In this document: in pieces, positions 25,301 through 32,009 of the stretch
Layout of the letters: each line of letters opens with the position of its first letter
Position numbering within the stretch: position 1 is the first letter of the stretch
From: Streptomyces antioxidans
Lineage (GTDB): Bacteria; Actinomycetota; Actinomycetes; Streptomycetales; Streptomycetaceae
DNA length: 33,828 nucleotides
Assembly (NCBI RefSeq): GCF_000968685.2
Contig: NZ_LAKD02000042.1
Span: 1-33,828, forward strand
Direction: 5' to 3'
Notes under the pieces: model-generated
Databases searched by the model: none
What the model was told of the DNA's origin: nothing
Seen by the model: the letters and a program-made list of their open reading frames with translations, nothing else
Position numbers and translations under genes: made by a program

Positions 25301-25642
25301 CCGGCCGCCGACGAAACGGCCGTCCTGCCGCCCGTGCCGCCCGTCAGGGAGGAGCCCTCCGCCGACCCGGCCGACCGGGTCCCGCCGTGGCTGTTCCGCC
25401 CGGACGAGGGCCAGAGCCAGGGCCGGGGTCAGGAGCAGGGCCAGGGGAACGAGCGCACGCGGGAGATGCCGCAGTACGGCCAGAACCAGGGTCAGGGCCA
25501 TGGCCAGGCGCAGGGCGAGGCCGAACCGCCGCGCCGACGCCGCCGCCCCGATTGGGCCGAGGAGACCCCCCTGGACGACCTCCCGTCCCTGGCCGACGAA
25601 CTCCTCGGCCCCCGCGACGACGAGGACGGCCACCGCCGCTGA
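22382..25642 (+). CDS. tmk: Membrane-transporter-like / thymidylate kinase fusion
   Basis: A 1086-residue protein in four parts. Residues 1-500 form an MFS-like membrane domain with about 10-12 helices. Residues 508-712 are a complete dTMP kinase (dTMP to dTDP): P-loop GGDGSGKST near 515-523, TREPG, and the DRY motif in ISDRYIDSSVAYQG near 600. Residues 713-860 are a long charged coiled coil of Glu/Ala/Arg repeats. The rest is a Pro/Asp-rich tail with three copies of ADETAVLPPV (about 935-985) and Gln/Gly-rich runs. Streptomyces commonly have this fusion. It would anchor dTTP synthesis at the membrane. The ATG is 7 bases after a TAGGCT hexamer, so it is likely leaderless. The gene is followed by repeats and then holB. 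Confidence 0.93.
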   Translation: MTREQPTDVTATSGALVADSRERAVRALLRYQPLRRLWSAQLVGGAGDVLAVLVLVLLTLQASVAADAFGGGYRGAAFAVAAVLGVRLFATVLFGAVLLGPLATLIGPSGPLDRRWTMVGADGLRLVLLLVAPLWIDWAPADAVAWLLITTFVVGVVERFWTVAKDGAAPSLLPAPPAEGAAVRPLPDHLDALRRLSLRTNFLTLPIAAAALLVVTLIGRLLGTGVEWFHTHQAALGSYVGAGLFAASISILTFVELPGAQTSRTRSPLEGLRRPRAASGSGADKGRTGAVALLVLACAGVAGAIAAAVGVAPLQAMDLGGGPVGFALLVLVLTGGPALGIRWAPKVLPGLSRRRLLALSIALTGLALLTVGLVHDTTTVVLIALIAGISAGVAAHTGHSLLDQESEETRRPRMTDHLQAVVRVGVGLGAVAAPLLAAAIGPHRLGGGDFVFAHGGAAFTLMLVGALLLPVAALVLGRTDDRQGVPLRRDLREALLGGGGADEGPAATGFFIAVEGGDGSGKSTQVEALAEWIRAKGHEVVVTREPGATAIGKRLRSILLDVSSAGISHRAEALLYAADRAEHVDTVVRPALERGAVVISDRYIDSSVAYQGAGRDLAATEIARISRWATNGLLPHLTVLLDVSPETARERFTEAPDRLESEPAEFHQRVRSGFLALAAADPARYVVVDAGQLPEAVTSVVRHRLDQMLPLSEAEVKAQAEARKAAEEEARRRAEEEAARKAEEERLERERQAALAKARAEEEERKRRELEEARQREAERQAEAARQRAEDARRRAEEDRKRIEAEDRARAAEEERRRLEAEADALRRAEAEARRQEEQRKAEEALLRAEQARLAADAASSGPDAPTVETETPAPPPEDEDGPRGTDGARDAAFSPGTDDHGPHPDATETVQTPRFDPRAEYGDGSGRPGTGSAAADETAVLPPVPPAPPVPPQSAPDADETAVLPPVRPQDGPAADETAVLPPVPPVREEPSADPADRVPPWLFRPDEGQSQGRGQEQGQGNERTREMPQYGQNQGQGHGQAQGEAEPPRRRRRPDWAEETPLDDLPSLADELLGPRDDEDGHRR

Positions 25643-25724
25643 CGCCATGGCCGCCCCCGGCTGTCGGCGGATCCTGACGGGGAGCCGTGCCCTTTGGCGT
25701 GCGGAGGCCGGGGGCGGAGTGGTG

Positions 25725-25855
25725 CGCTCCAGCTCCTCGGCTGTTCGGGGAACGGGGTCCCGGGGCGGAGCCGCACTCTCCAGCCCCTCCGGCGTTTGAG
25801 GAGCGGGGGCCGGGGCGGAGCCCCGGCGGGGGCTCGGGGGCGGAGCCCCCGGAAC
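25725..25855 (+). repeat. Streptomyces intergenic GC-rich repeat elements
   Basis: Two imperfect copies of the common module CCCCTCCGGCGTTTGAGGAG plus GGGGCGGAGCCCC are present. The first starts near 25730 and is degraded; the second (from 25782) is complete. Palindromic parts (GGGCTCGGGGGCGGAGCCC) fold well. I recall this module as one of the most frequent intergenic sequences in Streptomyces genomes; its role is unknown. The tmk-holB gap otherwise contains only the promoter motif below. Confidence 0.75.
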
Positions 25856-25888
25856 GGCGGCGCCAACGGTAGGCGGTGCGTTGGGGTG

Positions 25889-25915
25889 TCGGTGGGTTGC
25901 ACCACAATGGGGGCC
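25889..25915 (+). promoter_or_regulatory. Promoter-like motif before holB, matching the methyltransferase motif
   Basis: TCGGTGGGTTGCACCACAAT and then GGGGGCC lie 25 bases before the holB start. The block differs from 17024-17049 by one inserted G and a few substitutions. CACAAT is a -10 candidate and TTGGGG 16 bases upstream a weak -35. Confidence 0.4.
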
Positions 25916-25940
25916 GTAGGAACGAGCGGCGGAGGCGGTC

Positions 25941-27167
25941 ATGGCGGTGTGGGACGACCTGGTCGGGCAGGACCGAGTCGCGGCCCAGCTCTCGGCTGCC
26001 GCCCGGGACGCGGACGCCCTGGTCACAGCGGCCGGTGAGACGGCCGCCGGCCCCGTCGAGGAGCCCATGGCGTCGTCCAAGATGACCCACGCCTGGCTGT
26101 TCACCGGCCCGCCCGGCTCCGGCCGGGCCACCGCCGCCCGCGCCTTCGCCGCCGCGCTGCAGTGCGTCAGCCCGGACCGGGCGCTCGGCGGCGCCCCCGG
26201 CTGCGGCTTCTGCGACGGCTGTCACACCGCCCTGGTCGGCACCCACGCCGATGTCGAGGTGGTCCGTACGGACATGCTCACCATCGGCGTCAAGGAGACC
26301 CGTGAGCTCGTCCGCCGGGCCCAGCTCTCGCCCGCCGGGGGCCGGTGGCAGGTGATCGTCCTGGAGGACGCCGACCGCCTTACCGAAGGCGCGGGCAATG
26401 TGCTCCTCAAGGCCGTCGAGGAACCCGCGCCACGCACCGTATGGCTGTTGTGCGCGCCCTCGCTGGAGGACGTGCTGCCCACGATCCGCTCCCGCTGCCG
26501 TCTCCTCACCCTCCGTACGCCCCCGGTGGACGCCGTGGCGGACATCCTCGTCCGGCGCGACGGCATCGACCCCGAGCTCGCCGCCTCCGCCGCCCGCGCC
26601 ACCCAGGGGCATATCGGCCGCGCCCGCCGGCTGGCCACCGACGAGCGGGCCCGCGCCCGCCGCGCCGCCGTCCTGAAGCTCCCGCTGCGCGTCGACGACG
26701 TCGGCGGCTGCCTCAAGGCGGCCCAGGAGCTGATCGACGCGGCGGCCGAGGACGCCAAGCAGGTGGCGGAGGAGATCGACGCCAAGGAGACCGAGGAGCT
26801 GCGTGCCGCCCTGGGCGCCGCGGCCGGTACGGGCGGGCGGCTGCCGCGCGGCACGGCGGGGGCCATGAAGGAGCTCCAGGACCGCCAGAAGCGCCGTGCC
26901 ACCCGCACCCAGCGCGACAGCCTCGACCTCGCGCTCACCGATCTGACCGCCTTCTACCGGGATGTGCTGGCCCTCCAGCTCGGGTCCCAGGTGGCGCTCG
27001 CCAACACCGACGTACGGGACGGGCTGGAGCGGATCGCGTCCGGTTCGAAGCCCGCGCGGACGCTGCGCCGGATAGAGGCGATCACGGCCTGCCGCCAGGC
27101 GCTGGACAGCAATGTGGCGCCGCTGCTGGCGGTCGAGGCGATGACCATGGCGCTGCGGGCGGGCTGA
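25941..27167 (+). CDS. holB: DNA polymerase III delta prime subunit
   Basis: A 408-residue AAA+ clamp-loader subunit. The P-loop-like GPPGSGRAT (near 56-64) has Arg for the catalytic Lys, as in delta prime proteins, which do not hydrolyse ATP. A four-Cys zinc module (CVSPD...GCGFCDGC) follows, then the sensor region LEDADRLTEGAGNVLLKAVEEP and the SRC motif IRSRCRLLTLR near 190. The C-terminal half is helical and variable. With tau/gamma and delta it loads the beta clamp on primed DNA. The ATG has GGAGG 5 bases upstream. It follows tmk, a gene pair common in actinobacteria and Gram-positives. Confidence 0.93.
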   Translation: MAVWDDLVGQDRVAAQLSAAARDADALVTAAGETAAGPVEEPMASSKMTHAWLFTGPPGSGRATAARAFAAALQCVSPDRALGGAPGCGFCDGCHTALVGTHADVEVVRTDMLTIGVKETRELVRRAQLSPAGGRWQVIVLEDADRLTEGAGNVLLKAVEEPAPRTVWLLCAPSLEDVLPTIRSRCRLLTLRTPPVDAVADILVRRDGIDPELAASAARATQGHIGRARRLATDERARARRAAVLKLPLRVDDVGGCLKAAQELIDAAAEDAKQVAEEIDAKETEELRAALGAAAGTGGRLPRGTAGAMKELQDRQKRRATRTQRDSLDLALTDLTAFYRDVLALQLGSQVALANTDVRDGLERIASGSKPARTLRRIEAITACRQALDSNVAPLLAVEAMTMALRAG

Positions 27168-27253
27168 GTCACCCGTACGGGTTCCTCGCTGGACGCATGG
27201 AGCGTGTCCGGGTGGATACTCTCCGTAAGGGGGCGAACCGGTCCTATCCCATG

Positions 27254-27335
27254 GGAACCAGTGCAGGTGATCCATGGAGAACCAGCACAGGGTGATCCAT
27301 GAGGAGCCAGTACCGGGCGATCCAGGTGATCCGGC
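27254..27335 (+). repeat. 25-bp tandem repeat before the peptidase gene
   Basis: GGAACCAGTGCAGGTGATCC (from 27254) recurs as AGAACCAGCACAGGGTGATC (from 27278) and again as GGAGCCAGTACCGGGCGATC (from 27303), a period of 24-25 bases. In the frame of the peptidase it would encode an upstream extension, but the signal peptide begins at the later ATG. Confidence 0.6.
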
Positions 27336-27378
27336 CGGCGCGATCCCGCGACTCGACCGCGAACCGAGGGATCAGTCC

Positions 27379-28923
27379 ATGCACACCCGACCCAGCAGCC
27401 GCCCGCTCCGGACCCTCGGTGCCGCCCTTACGGCCGCCGCCCTGCTGTCCTCGGGCTGCTCGGCCGACGCCTCCGCGCCGCGCGCCGCGTCGCTGTCGAA
27501 GGAGGCCGTCCCCGCCGCACTCAAGCCGTACTACGAGCAGTCGCTGAGCTGGCGCCCCTGCGGCGGCGCGGGCTTCGAATGCGCCACGCTCAAGGCCCCG
27601 CTGGACTACGCGAGACCAGGCACCGGCCGGGACCTGAGGCTCGCGGTCTCCCGTAAGAAGGCCGCCGGCACCGGCCGCCGCCTCGGCTCGCTCCTGGTGA
27701 ACCCCGGCGGCCCCGGCGGCTCCGCGGTCGGCTATCTGCAGAGCTTCGCGGCCGTCGGCTACCCCGCCCGGGTGCGCGCCCGCTACGACATGGTGGCGAT
27801 GGACCCGCGCGGCGTGGCCGAGAGTGAGCCCATCACCTGTCTGAGCGACAGGCAGATGGACACCTTCACCCAGACCGACCAGACGCCCGACGGCCGCGGT
27901 GAGACCGACCGGCTCGTCGCCGCCTACAAGAAGTTCGCCCGCGGCTGCGCGACCCGCTCCGGCCGCGTCCTCGGCCATGTCTCGACGGTCGAGGCGGCCC
28001 GCGACATGGATGTGCTGCGCGCCGCGCTGGGCGACCGGAAGCTGACGTACGTCGGCGCCTCCTACGGCACCTTCCTCGGCGCGACCTATGCCGACCTCTA
28101 CCCCCACCGGGTCGGTCGTCTCGTCCTCGACGGCGCGCTCGACCCGACGCTGTCCTCCCGCCGCATCAACCGCGACCAGACCGCCGGTTTCGAGACCGCC
28201 TTCACCGCCTTCGCCAAGGACTGCGTGCGCCGCGTCGGTTGCCCCCTCGGCACCGGCTCCGTGGCCACCGCCCGCGAGCGGCTCGGCGCCTTCTTCACCC
28301 GACTCGACTCCCATCCGGCCCGCACCGGCGAGTCCCGCGACCTGGGTGAGCCGCTCGCCACGATCGGCGTGATCTCCGCCATGTACGACGAGACCGCCTG
28401 GCCCCAGCTGCGCACCGCCCTCCGCTCCGCGATGGACGGCCACGGCGACGGCCTGCTCGGCCTGGCCGACCTCTACTACGAGCGCGACACCGACGGCTCG
28501 TACGCCAACCTCATGTACGCCAACCCCGCCGTCAACTGCCTTGACCTGCCACCCGCCTTCCGCACCCCCGCCGAGGTCAGGAAGTCCATCCCCGACTTCC
28601 AGAAGGCTTCCCCCGTCTTCGGCAAGGCCCTCGCCTGGGCGGCTCTGAACTGCGCCTACTGGCCCGTCCGCCCGACCGGCGCGGCCCATCCCCTGCACGC
28701 CAGGGGCGCCGCCCCCATCGTTGTCGTCGGCACCACCCGCGACCCCGCCACCCCCTACCCCTGGGCCCGCGCCCTCGCCACCCAGCTCTCCTCCGCCACC
28801 CTCCTCACCTACGACGGCGACGGCCATACGGCCTACGGCCGCGGCAGCCGCTGCATCGACGACGCGATCAACACCTACCTCCTCACCGGCCGCCCGCCCG
28901 CCCCCCACACCCGCTGCCGCTGA
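27379..28923 (+). CDS. Secreted S33 alpha/beta-hydrolase peptidase, lipoprotein
   Basis: A 514-residue tripeptidyl aminopeptidase-like hydrolase. The signal peptide RTLGAALTAAALLSSGC ends in a lipobox Cys (near residue 27). The family's oxyanion segment NPGGPGGSA is near 110, and the nucleophile elbow VGASYGT carries Ser about 228. Asp in TTRDPATPY and His in GDGHTAYG near the C-terminus complete the triad. Secreted S33 enzymes of this group remove short peptides from the N-terminus of substrates. The ATG at 27379 has GAGGGA 9 bases upstream; an upstream ATG at 27274 lies in the repeat. It ends shortly before tRNA-Thr on the same strand. Confidence 0.9.
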   Translation: MHTRPSSRPLRTLGAALTAAALLSSGCSADASAPRAASLSKEAVPAALKPYYEQSLSWRPCGGAGFECATLKAPLDYARPGTGRDLRLAVSRKKAAGTGRRLGSLLVNPGGPGGSAVGYLQSFAAVGYPARVRARYDMVAMDPRGVAESEPITCLSDRQMDTFTQTDQTPDGRGETDRLVAAYKKFARGCATRSGRVLGHVSTVEAARDMDVLRAALGDRKLTYVGASYGTFLGATYADLYPHRVGRLVLDGALDPTLSSRRINRDQTAGFETAFTAFAKDCVRRVGCPLGTGSVATARERLGAFFTRLDSHPARTGESRDLGEPLATIGVISAMYDETAWPQLRTALRSAMDGHGDGLLGLADLYYERDTDGSYANLMYANPAVNCLDLPPAFRTPAEVRKSIPDFQKASPVFGKALAWAALNCAYWPVRPTGAAHPLHARGAAPIVVVGTTRDPATPYPWARALATQLSSATLLTYDGDGHTAYGRGSRCIDDAINTYLLTGRPPAPHTRCR

Positions 28924-28993
28924 CCGGCCCCGCCCCAGCCCAGGCCCCACCCGGCCCTGCCCGGCCCCGTACGGAGCACCCCTCGAAACTGTG

Positions 28994-28999
28994 TAGACT
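28994..28999 (+). promoter_or_regulatory. Likely -10 of the tRNA-Thr promoter
   Basis: TAGACT is preceded by GTG, giving an extended -10, and lies about 40 bases before the tRNA. No convincing -35 is seen at 17-18 bases upstream. Confidence 0.4.
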
Positions 29000-29037
29000 T
29001 AGCGACGCTGCTGCTGCCAATCTGGCGTTCACAGCAC

Positions 29038-29111
29038 GCCGCCTTAGCTCAGTCGGCCAGAGCGACGCACTCGTAATGCGTAGGTCAAGGGTTCGATTCC
29101 CTTAGGCGGCT
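29038..29111 (+). tRNA. tRNA-Thr (anticodon CGT)
   Basis: A complete cloverleaf of 74 bases. The acceptor arms GCCGCCT (29038-29044) and AGGCGGC (29104-29110) pair fully. The anticodon stem ACGCA/TGCGT holds loop CTCGTAA, with anticodon CGT at 29072-29074, reading ACG (Thr). The T loop is TTCGATT. CCA is not encoded. A terminator follows after 5 bases. Confidence 0.97.
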
Positions 29112-29116
29112 CAGCG

Positions 29117-29155
29117 AAGAACCCCAGCCCGGACCATGTCCGGGCTGGGGTTCTT
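29117..29155 (+). terminator. Strong tRNA-Thr terminator
   Basis: A perfect 18-bp stem (29117-29134 with 29138-29155) around a CAT loop, followed by a T-rich run (TTCGGTTTTC). The DUF4232 gene on the other strand ends 15 bases away, so the hairpin may serve both strands. Confidence 0.9.
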
Positions 29156-29169
29156 TCGGTTTTCGGGGG

Positions 29170-29850
29170 TCAGTCGTTGATGGGGGGCTCGGGGGACCAG
29201 GCGGTCAGGGAGAGGGTGCCGTTGTCGAGGTCCTTGCTGAAGGTGACCGTGCTGTGGGAGTTGCTGCCGGTCGGAGAGATCTGCAGGTACTTCGCGTGGG
29301 CGGTGTCGGCGCCGGTGGTGGTCCACACCAGGTCGGCCCAGGCGCTCTTGCCCGGGGCGAGGGTGATCGGGTGGGTGCCCGGGTCGGTGGCGAAGTAGGT
29401 GCTGCCGTGGCGGGTGGTGGTCTTGATGGCGGTGTGCCCGGCGCCCTCCAGGGCGAGCCCGGCGTAGCCGCTGATCACGCAGGTCTCGTCGCCGGTGTTC
29501 GTCACCTTCAGGAAGGTGCCCCGGTGGTTCATCTCGGCCTGGGAGGTCCCGGCGGAGTCCAGGGTCCCCTTCAGCGTGCCCGGCTGGCATTCGGAGGTCG
29601 CCTGGGCCTTGTTGGCGGCCGAGCCCACGGCCGTCGCCTGCTTGCCGGTCTGCTTGCCCGCCTGGCTGTGGATCGAGGCGTCCGACGAGGACGACTTCGC
29701 GTAGGACGACGCGTGGGAGGAGGAGCCCCCCTTGGCGTCGGACGAGGAGTCATTGCTCCCGCAGGCGGTGAGGGCGACGGCCGAGGCGGCGGCGATCAAC
29801 GCGGCCGCACCGGCCTTACGGAAACGGCGGTTGAGAATGTGGTGCGACAT
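29170..29850 (-). CDS. DUF4232 lipoprotein
   Basis: A 226-residue predicted lipoprotein. After MSHHILNRRFRK comes a hydrophobic helix and the lipobox VALTAC (Cys about 31). A Ser/Asp/Lys-rich low-complexity linker (about residues 32-75) leads to the DUF4232 beta-domain, with the typical CQPGTLKG-like start and TCVISGYAGLAL and WADLVWTT segments. Role unknown; such proteins are cell-surface beta-sandwiches. The ATG at 29850 has GGGGGT upstream; an ATG at 29862 and one at 29892 lie further out. It follows the ArsR gene on the same strand with a gap of about 120 bases containing a direct repeat (CGTTAGC twice, 11 apart). Confidence 0.85.
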   Translation of the reverse strand: MSHHILNRRFRKAGAAALIAAASAVALTACGSNDSSSDAKGGSSSHASSYAKSSSSDASIHSQAGKQTGKQATAVGSAANKAQATSECQPGTLKGTLDSAGTSQAEMNHRGTFLKVTNTGDETCVISGYAGLALEGAGHTAIKTTTRHGSTYFATDPGTHPITLAPGKSAWADLVWTTTGADTAHAKYLQISPTGSNSHSTVTFSKDLDNGTLSLTAWSPEPPIND

Positions 29851-29973
29851 GACGACCCCCATGGGCTTCTGGTTGGTGCGGTTCCTGCTCACGCACCACC
29901 CATGGTGTCGGCCGCCGCTGGCGTTCTCTTAACGGTCGCTGCCGTTCCGCTAACGCTCGGCTAACGTCCGCCG

Positions 29974-30360
29974 TTACCGCCCGGGCGGGGTCCAGTCGGC
30001 CACGAGGTCGAGGAGGCCGGGGAAGCGGGCGTTGAGGTCGGCGACGCGGACGTGGCTGCGGCGCTCCAGGCCGTATTGGCGCTGACGGGTGATGCCTGCC
30101 TCGCGGAGGGCCTTGAAGTGGTGGGTGAGCGACGACTTGGGGCGGTCAAGCCCGAACCAGCCGCAGGTGTGATCGAACTGCTCCGATTCGAGAAGGAGTT
30201 TGCGCACGATGCGGAGGCGGAGGGGATCGCTCAGCGCCGCCAGGACCGTTTCCAGACGGATCTCCTCCACCGCCGGTTCCGGGAGCGGGGGCGGGAGGTC
30301 CGGGGGTTCGGGGAGTGCCTTGATGGCGGGGTGTCCGTTTTCGGTTGTCCGGGGGGTCAT
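29974..30360 (-). CDS. ArsR-family winged-helix regulator
   Basis: A 128-residue DNA-binding regulator. The core ETVLAALSDPLRLRIVRKLL begins the helix-turn-helix, followed by DRPKSSLTHHFKALREAGI as the recognition helix and VRVADLNARFPGLLDLV at the end. The Pro-rich N-terminus (about 40 residues) is loose. It lacks the ArsR metal-binding cysteine pair (CVC); one Cys is present in TCGWFG. So the inducer is not obvious. ATG 30360 has AGGA upstream; further upstream codons are only the 9-bp repeat. The perfect palindrome at 30462-30479 is its likely operator. Confidence 0.87.
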   Translation of the reverse strand: MTPRTTENGHPAIKALPEPPDLPPPLPEPAVEEIRLETVLAALSDPLRLRIVRKLLLESEQFDHTCGWFGLDRPKSSLTHHFKALREAGITRQRQYGLERRSHVRVADLNARFPGLLDLVADWTPPGR

Positions 30361-30390
30361 GGGTGGGTCCTGTGGGTTCGCGTGAATCCT

Positions 30391-30426
30391 GTGGGTCGTG
30401 TGGGTCGTGTGGGTCGTGTGGGTCCT
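30391..30426 (-). repeat. Four copies of a 9-bp repeat in the ArsR leader
   Basis: GTGGGTCGT is present three times in a row and a fourth time as GTGGGTCCT on the plus strand. It lies between the operator candidate and the arsR start, inside the 5' untranslated region. Confidence 0.85.
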
Positions 30427-30461
30427 TGTGGGGCCTGTGAGTTCTCGGTGCGCGGCTCTTT

Positions 30462-30479
30462 GTACGAGTTCAATCGTAC
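30462..30479 (-). promoter_or_regulatory. Palindromic operator candidate
   Basis: GTACGA-GTTCAA-TCGTAC is a perfect inverted repeat with a 6-base spacer. It stands about 100 bases upstream of arsR and 118 bases upstream of the sigma factor start, so it could regulate both divergent genes. The dyad spacing is typical for a dimeric winged-helix protein. Confidence 0.6.
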
Positions 30480-30596
30480 TGTGTGGTTCCTCGCTGGCCC
30501 GATGTCTTTCCGCGGCAAAGAGGCATGAGCGCATGGAGGGTGGGTAGACGGGACCCCAATCAGCCTATGCATGCAGCCGATACAGGGAGTGCGACG

Positions 30597-31520
30597 GTGA
30601 ACGACACGGCACCCGCGACGATGTCGATGCTGACAGCAGCGGAAGCTGAGCAGGCACATGACGCTCGCGTAAGTGACATTGCAGTGGATGGAGTTGAGAC
30701 CGCCGGGCCCCTCGATCTGCCGCAGGTGGACGATCCGGCAAAGGTGGCGCCCAAGGACGCGCGGGCGCTGACCAAGACGTTCCTGGACCGGCTGACGGAG
30801 CTGGAGGAGGGGACGCACGAGTACCAGTACGTGCGGAACACCCTCATCGAGCTCAATCTGTCGCTGGTCCGGTACGCCGCCCGGCGGTTCCACAACCGCT
30901 CGGTGGAGATGGAGGACATCGTCCAGGTCGGCACGATAGGGCTGATCAAGGCGATCGACCGGTTCGACCTGAGCCGTGAGGTGGAGTTCACGACCTTCGC
31001 CGTTCCGTACATCGTCGGCGAGATCAAGCGGTTCTTCCGCGACACCAGCTGGGCGGTGCATGTCCCCCGCCGGCTCCAGGAGTTGCGGATCGACCTCGCC
31101 AAGGCGAACGAGGAGCTGTTCCAGCGGCTGGACCGGTCGCCCACCACGGCCGAGCTCGCGGAGCATCTGCGGCTGAGCGAGGACGAGGTCATCGACGGAC
31201 TGGTGGCCAGCAACGGCTATCTCACCACCTCGCTGGACGCGCCCGCGGAACAGGAGGGCGGCGCCGCCCGCGTGACCACGTACGCGGACCGGTTCGGTGA
31301 CGTCGACCCGGCCATGGAGGCCGTGGAGAACCTACAGGCGCTCAAGCCGCTGGTGGAACAGCTCGGTGAGCGGGACCGCCGCATTCTGCAGATGCGGTTC
31401 GGCGAGGAGATGACGCAGTCGGAGATCGGCACCGAGCTCGGTGTCTCCCAGATGCATGTCTCCCGGCTGCTCAGCCGTGCGCTCGGCAGGCTGCGGCGCG
31501 GCATGCTCACGGAGGAGTAG
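30597..31520 (+). CDS. RNA polymerase sigma factor, SigB/SigF/SigG family
   Basis: A 307-residue sigma-70 group 3 factor. Region 2 is VRYAARRFHNRSVEMEDIVQ-like with FTTFAVPYIVGEIKRFFRDT after it; region 3 is SPTTAELAEHLRLSEDEV; region 4 ends QSEIGTELGVSQMHVSRLLS. These are the features of stress/development sigma factors controlled by anti-sigma kinases. The GTG at 30597 has AGGGAG 7 bases upstream; ATG 30567 and earlier ATGs are open but lack a good site. It is divergent from arsR, with the palindrome between. The sigma-B-type promoter at 31872 would be a target for this or a related sigma factor. The exact subtype is not clear. Confidence 0.9.
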   Translation: MNDTAPATMSMLTAAEAEQAHDARVSDIAVDGVETAGPLDLPQVDDPAKVAPKDARALTKTFLDRLTELEEGTHEYQYVRNTLIELNLSLVRYAARRFHNRSVEMEDIVQVGTIGLIKAIDRFDLSREVEFTTFAVPYIVGEIKRFFRDTSWAVHVPRRLQELRIDLAKANEELFQRLDRSPTTAELAEHLRLSEDEVIDGLVASNGYLTTSLDAPAEQEGGAARVTTYADRFGDVDPAMEAVENLQALKPLVEQLGERDRRILQMRFGEEMTQSEIGTELGVSQMHVSRLLSRALGRLRRGMLTEE

Positions 31521-31596
31521 CGGCGGGCGCACCGAAGCGTAGGTGGCCCGGGTACTGCCGCCGCCACCGCCGTCGCGCTGCTGATCACCACAGGGC

Positions 31597-31647
31597 ATGG
31601 CTGAAGGGGTCCGGCCGGAGAATCTCCGGCCGGACCCCTTCAGCCAT
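31597..31647. terminator. 24-bp perfect hairpin, bidirectional terminator
   Basis: The arm 31597-31620 pairs with 31624-31647 without mismatch around an AAT loop. It lies between the convergent sigma and hydrophobic-protein genes and can terminate both. The length of the perfect stem is exceptional in this window. Confidence 0.85.
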
Positions 31648-31677
31648 CTTGTGTGGTTTATCCGTGCTGTCTTCGGG

Positions 31678-31845
31678 CTACCAGCGGTACCACCGCCCTC
31701 GGCGACCGCCGACCGTAGGCCGGAGGACGAAGCCGATCAGCCAGACGGCGAGCACGATGACCGCGATCCACCACAGGGCCTTCACGGCGAATCCGGCGCC
31801 GAAGAGCAGTAGGGCGAGTAGAAGAACGACAAGCAGGGGGACCAT
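31678..31845 (-). CDS. Small hydrophobic membrane protein
   Basis: A 55-residue protein, nearly all hydrophobic in two helices (about residues 2-20 and 23-40), ending with RRGRWYRW. It resembles the small 'hydrophobic protein' family common in Streptomyces and linked to osmotic or envelope stress (lmo0937-like). The ATG at 31845 has GAGGAGG 9 bases upstream; codons further up are untranslated leader. A sigma-B-type promoter lies just upstream. Confidence 0.8.
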   Translation of the reverse strand: MVPLLVVLLLALLLFGAGFAVKALWWIAVIVLAVWLIGFVLRPTVGGRRGRWYRW

Positions 31846-31871
31846 GATTACCAACCTCCTCGCCGCGCCGG

Positions 31872-31896
31872 GTACCCCTCCGGTAATCCGGCACAC
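31872..31896 (-). promoter_or_regulatory. SigB-type promoter of the hydrophobic-protein gene
   Basis: On the minus strand GTGT (31893-31896) is followed by 15 bases and GGGTAC (31872-31877). This fits the Streptomyces SigB consensus GNNT-N14/16-GGGTAY. The start site would be near 31866, about 20 bases before the coding start. Confidence 0.6.
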
Positions 31897-32009
31897 CTGA
31901 TTAATTCATGCTGTTTCGAACACTCCGTTACTCCTGGTGGCCGGATGGCGTGGCGTCCCGCGGTGAGCGGAGGCAGGCTGGAAGGGCAGAGGTCAGAGGG
32001 TGATACGTC

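Noticed and set aside
19280..26131. A 2283-codon open frame on the minus strand
   Set aside because: It is antisense to topA, tmk and holB, has Arg/Gly/Pro/Leu-rich composition without domains, and follows from GC-biased codon use in those genes.
29254..29964. A 236-codon plus-strand frame over the DUF4232 gene
   Set aside because: It is Gly/Val/Arg-rich with no domain, while the minus-strand frame has a signal peptide and a known domain.
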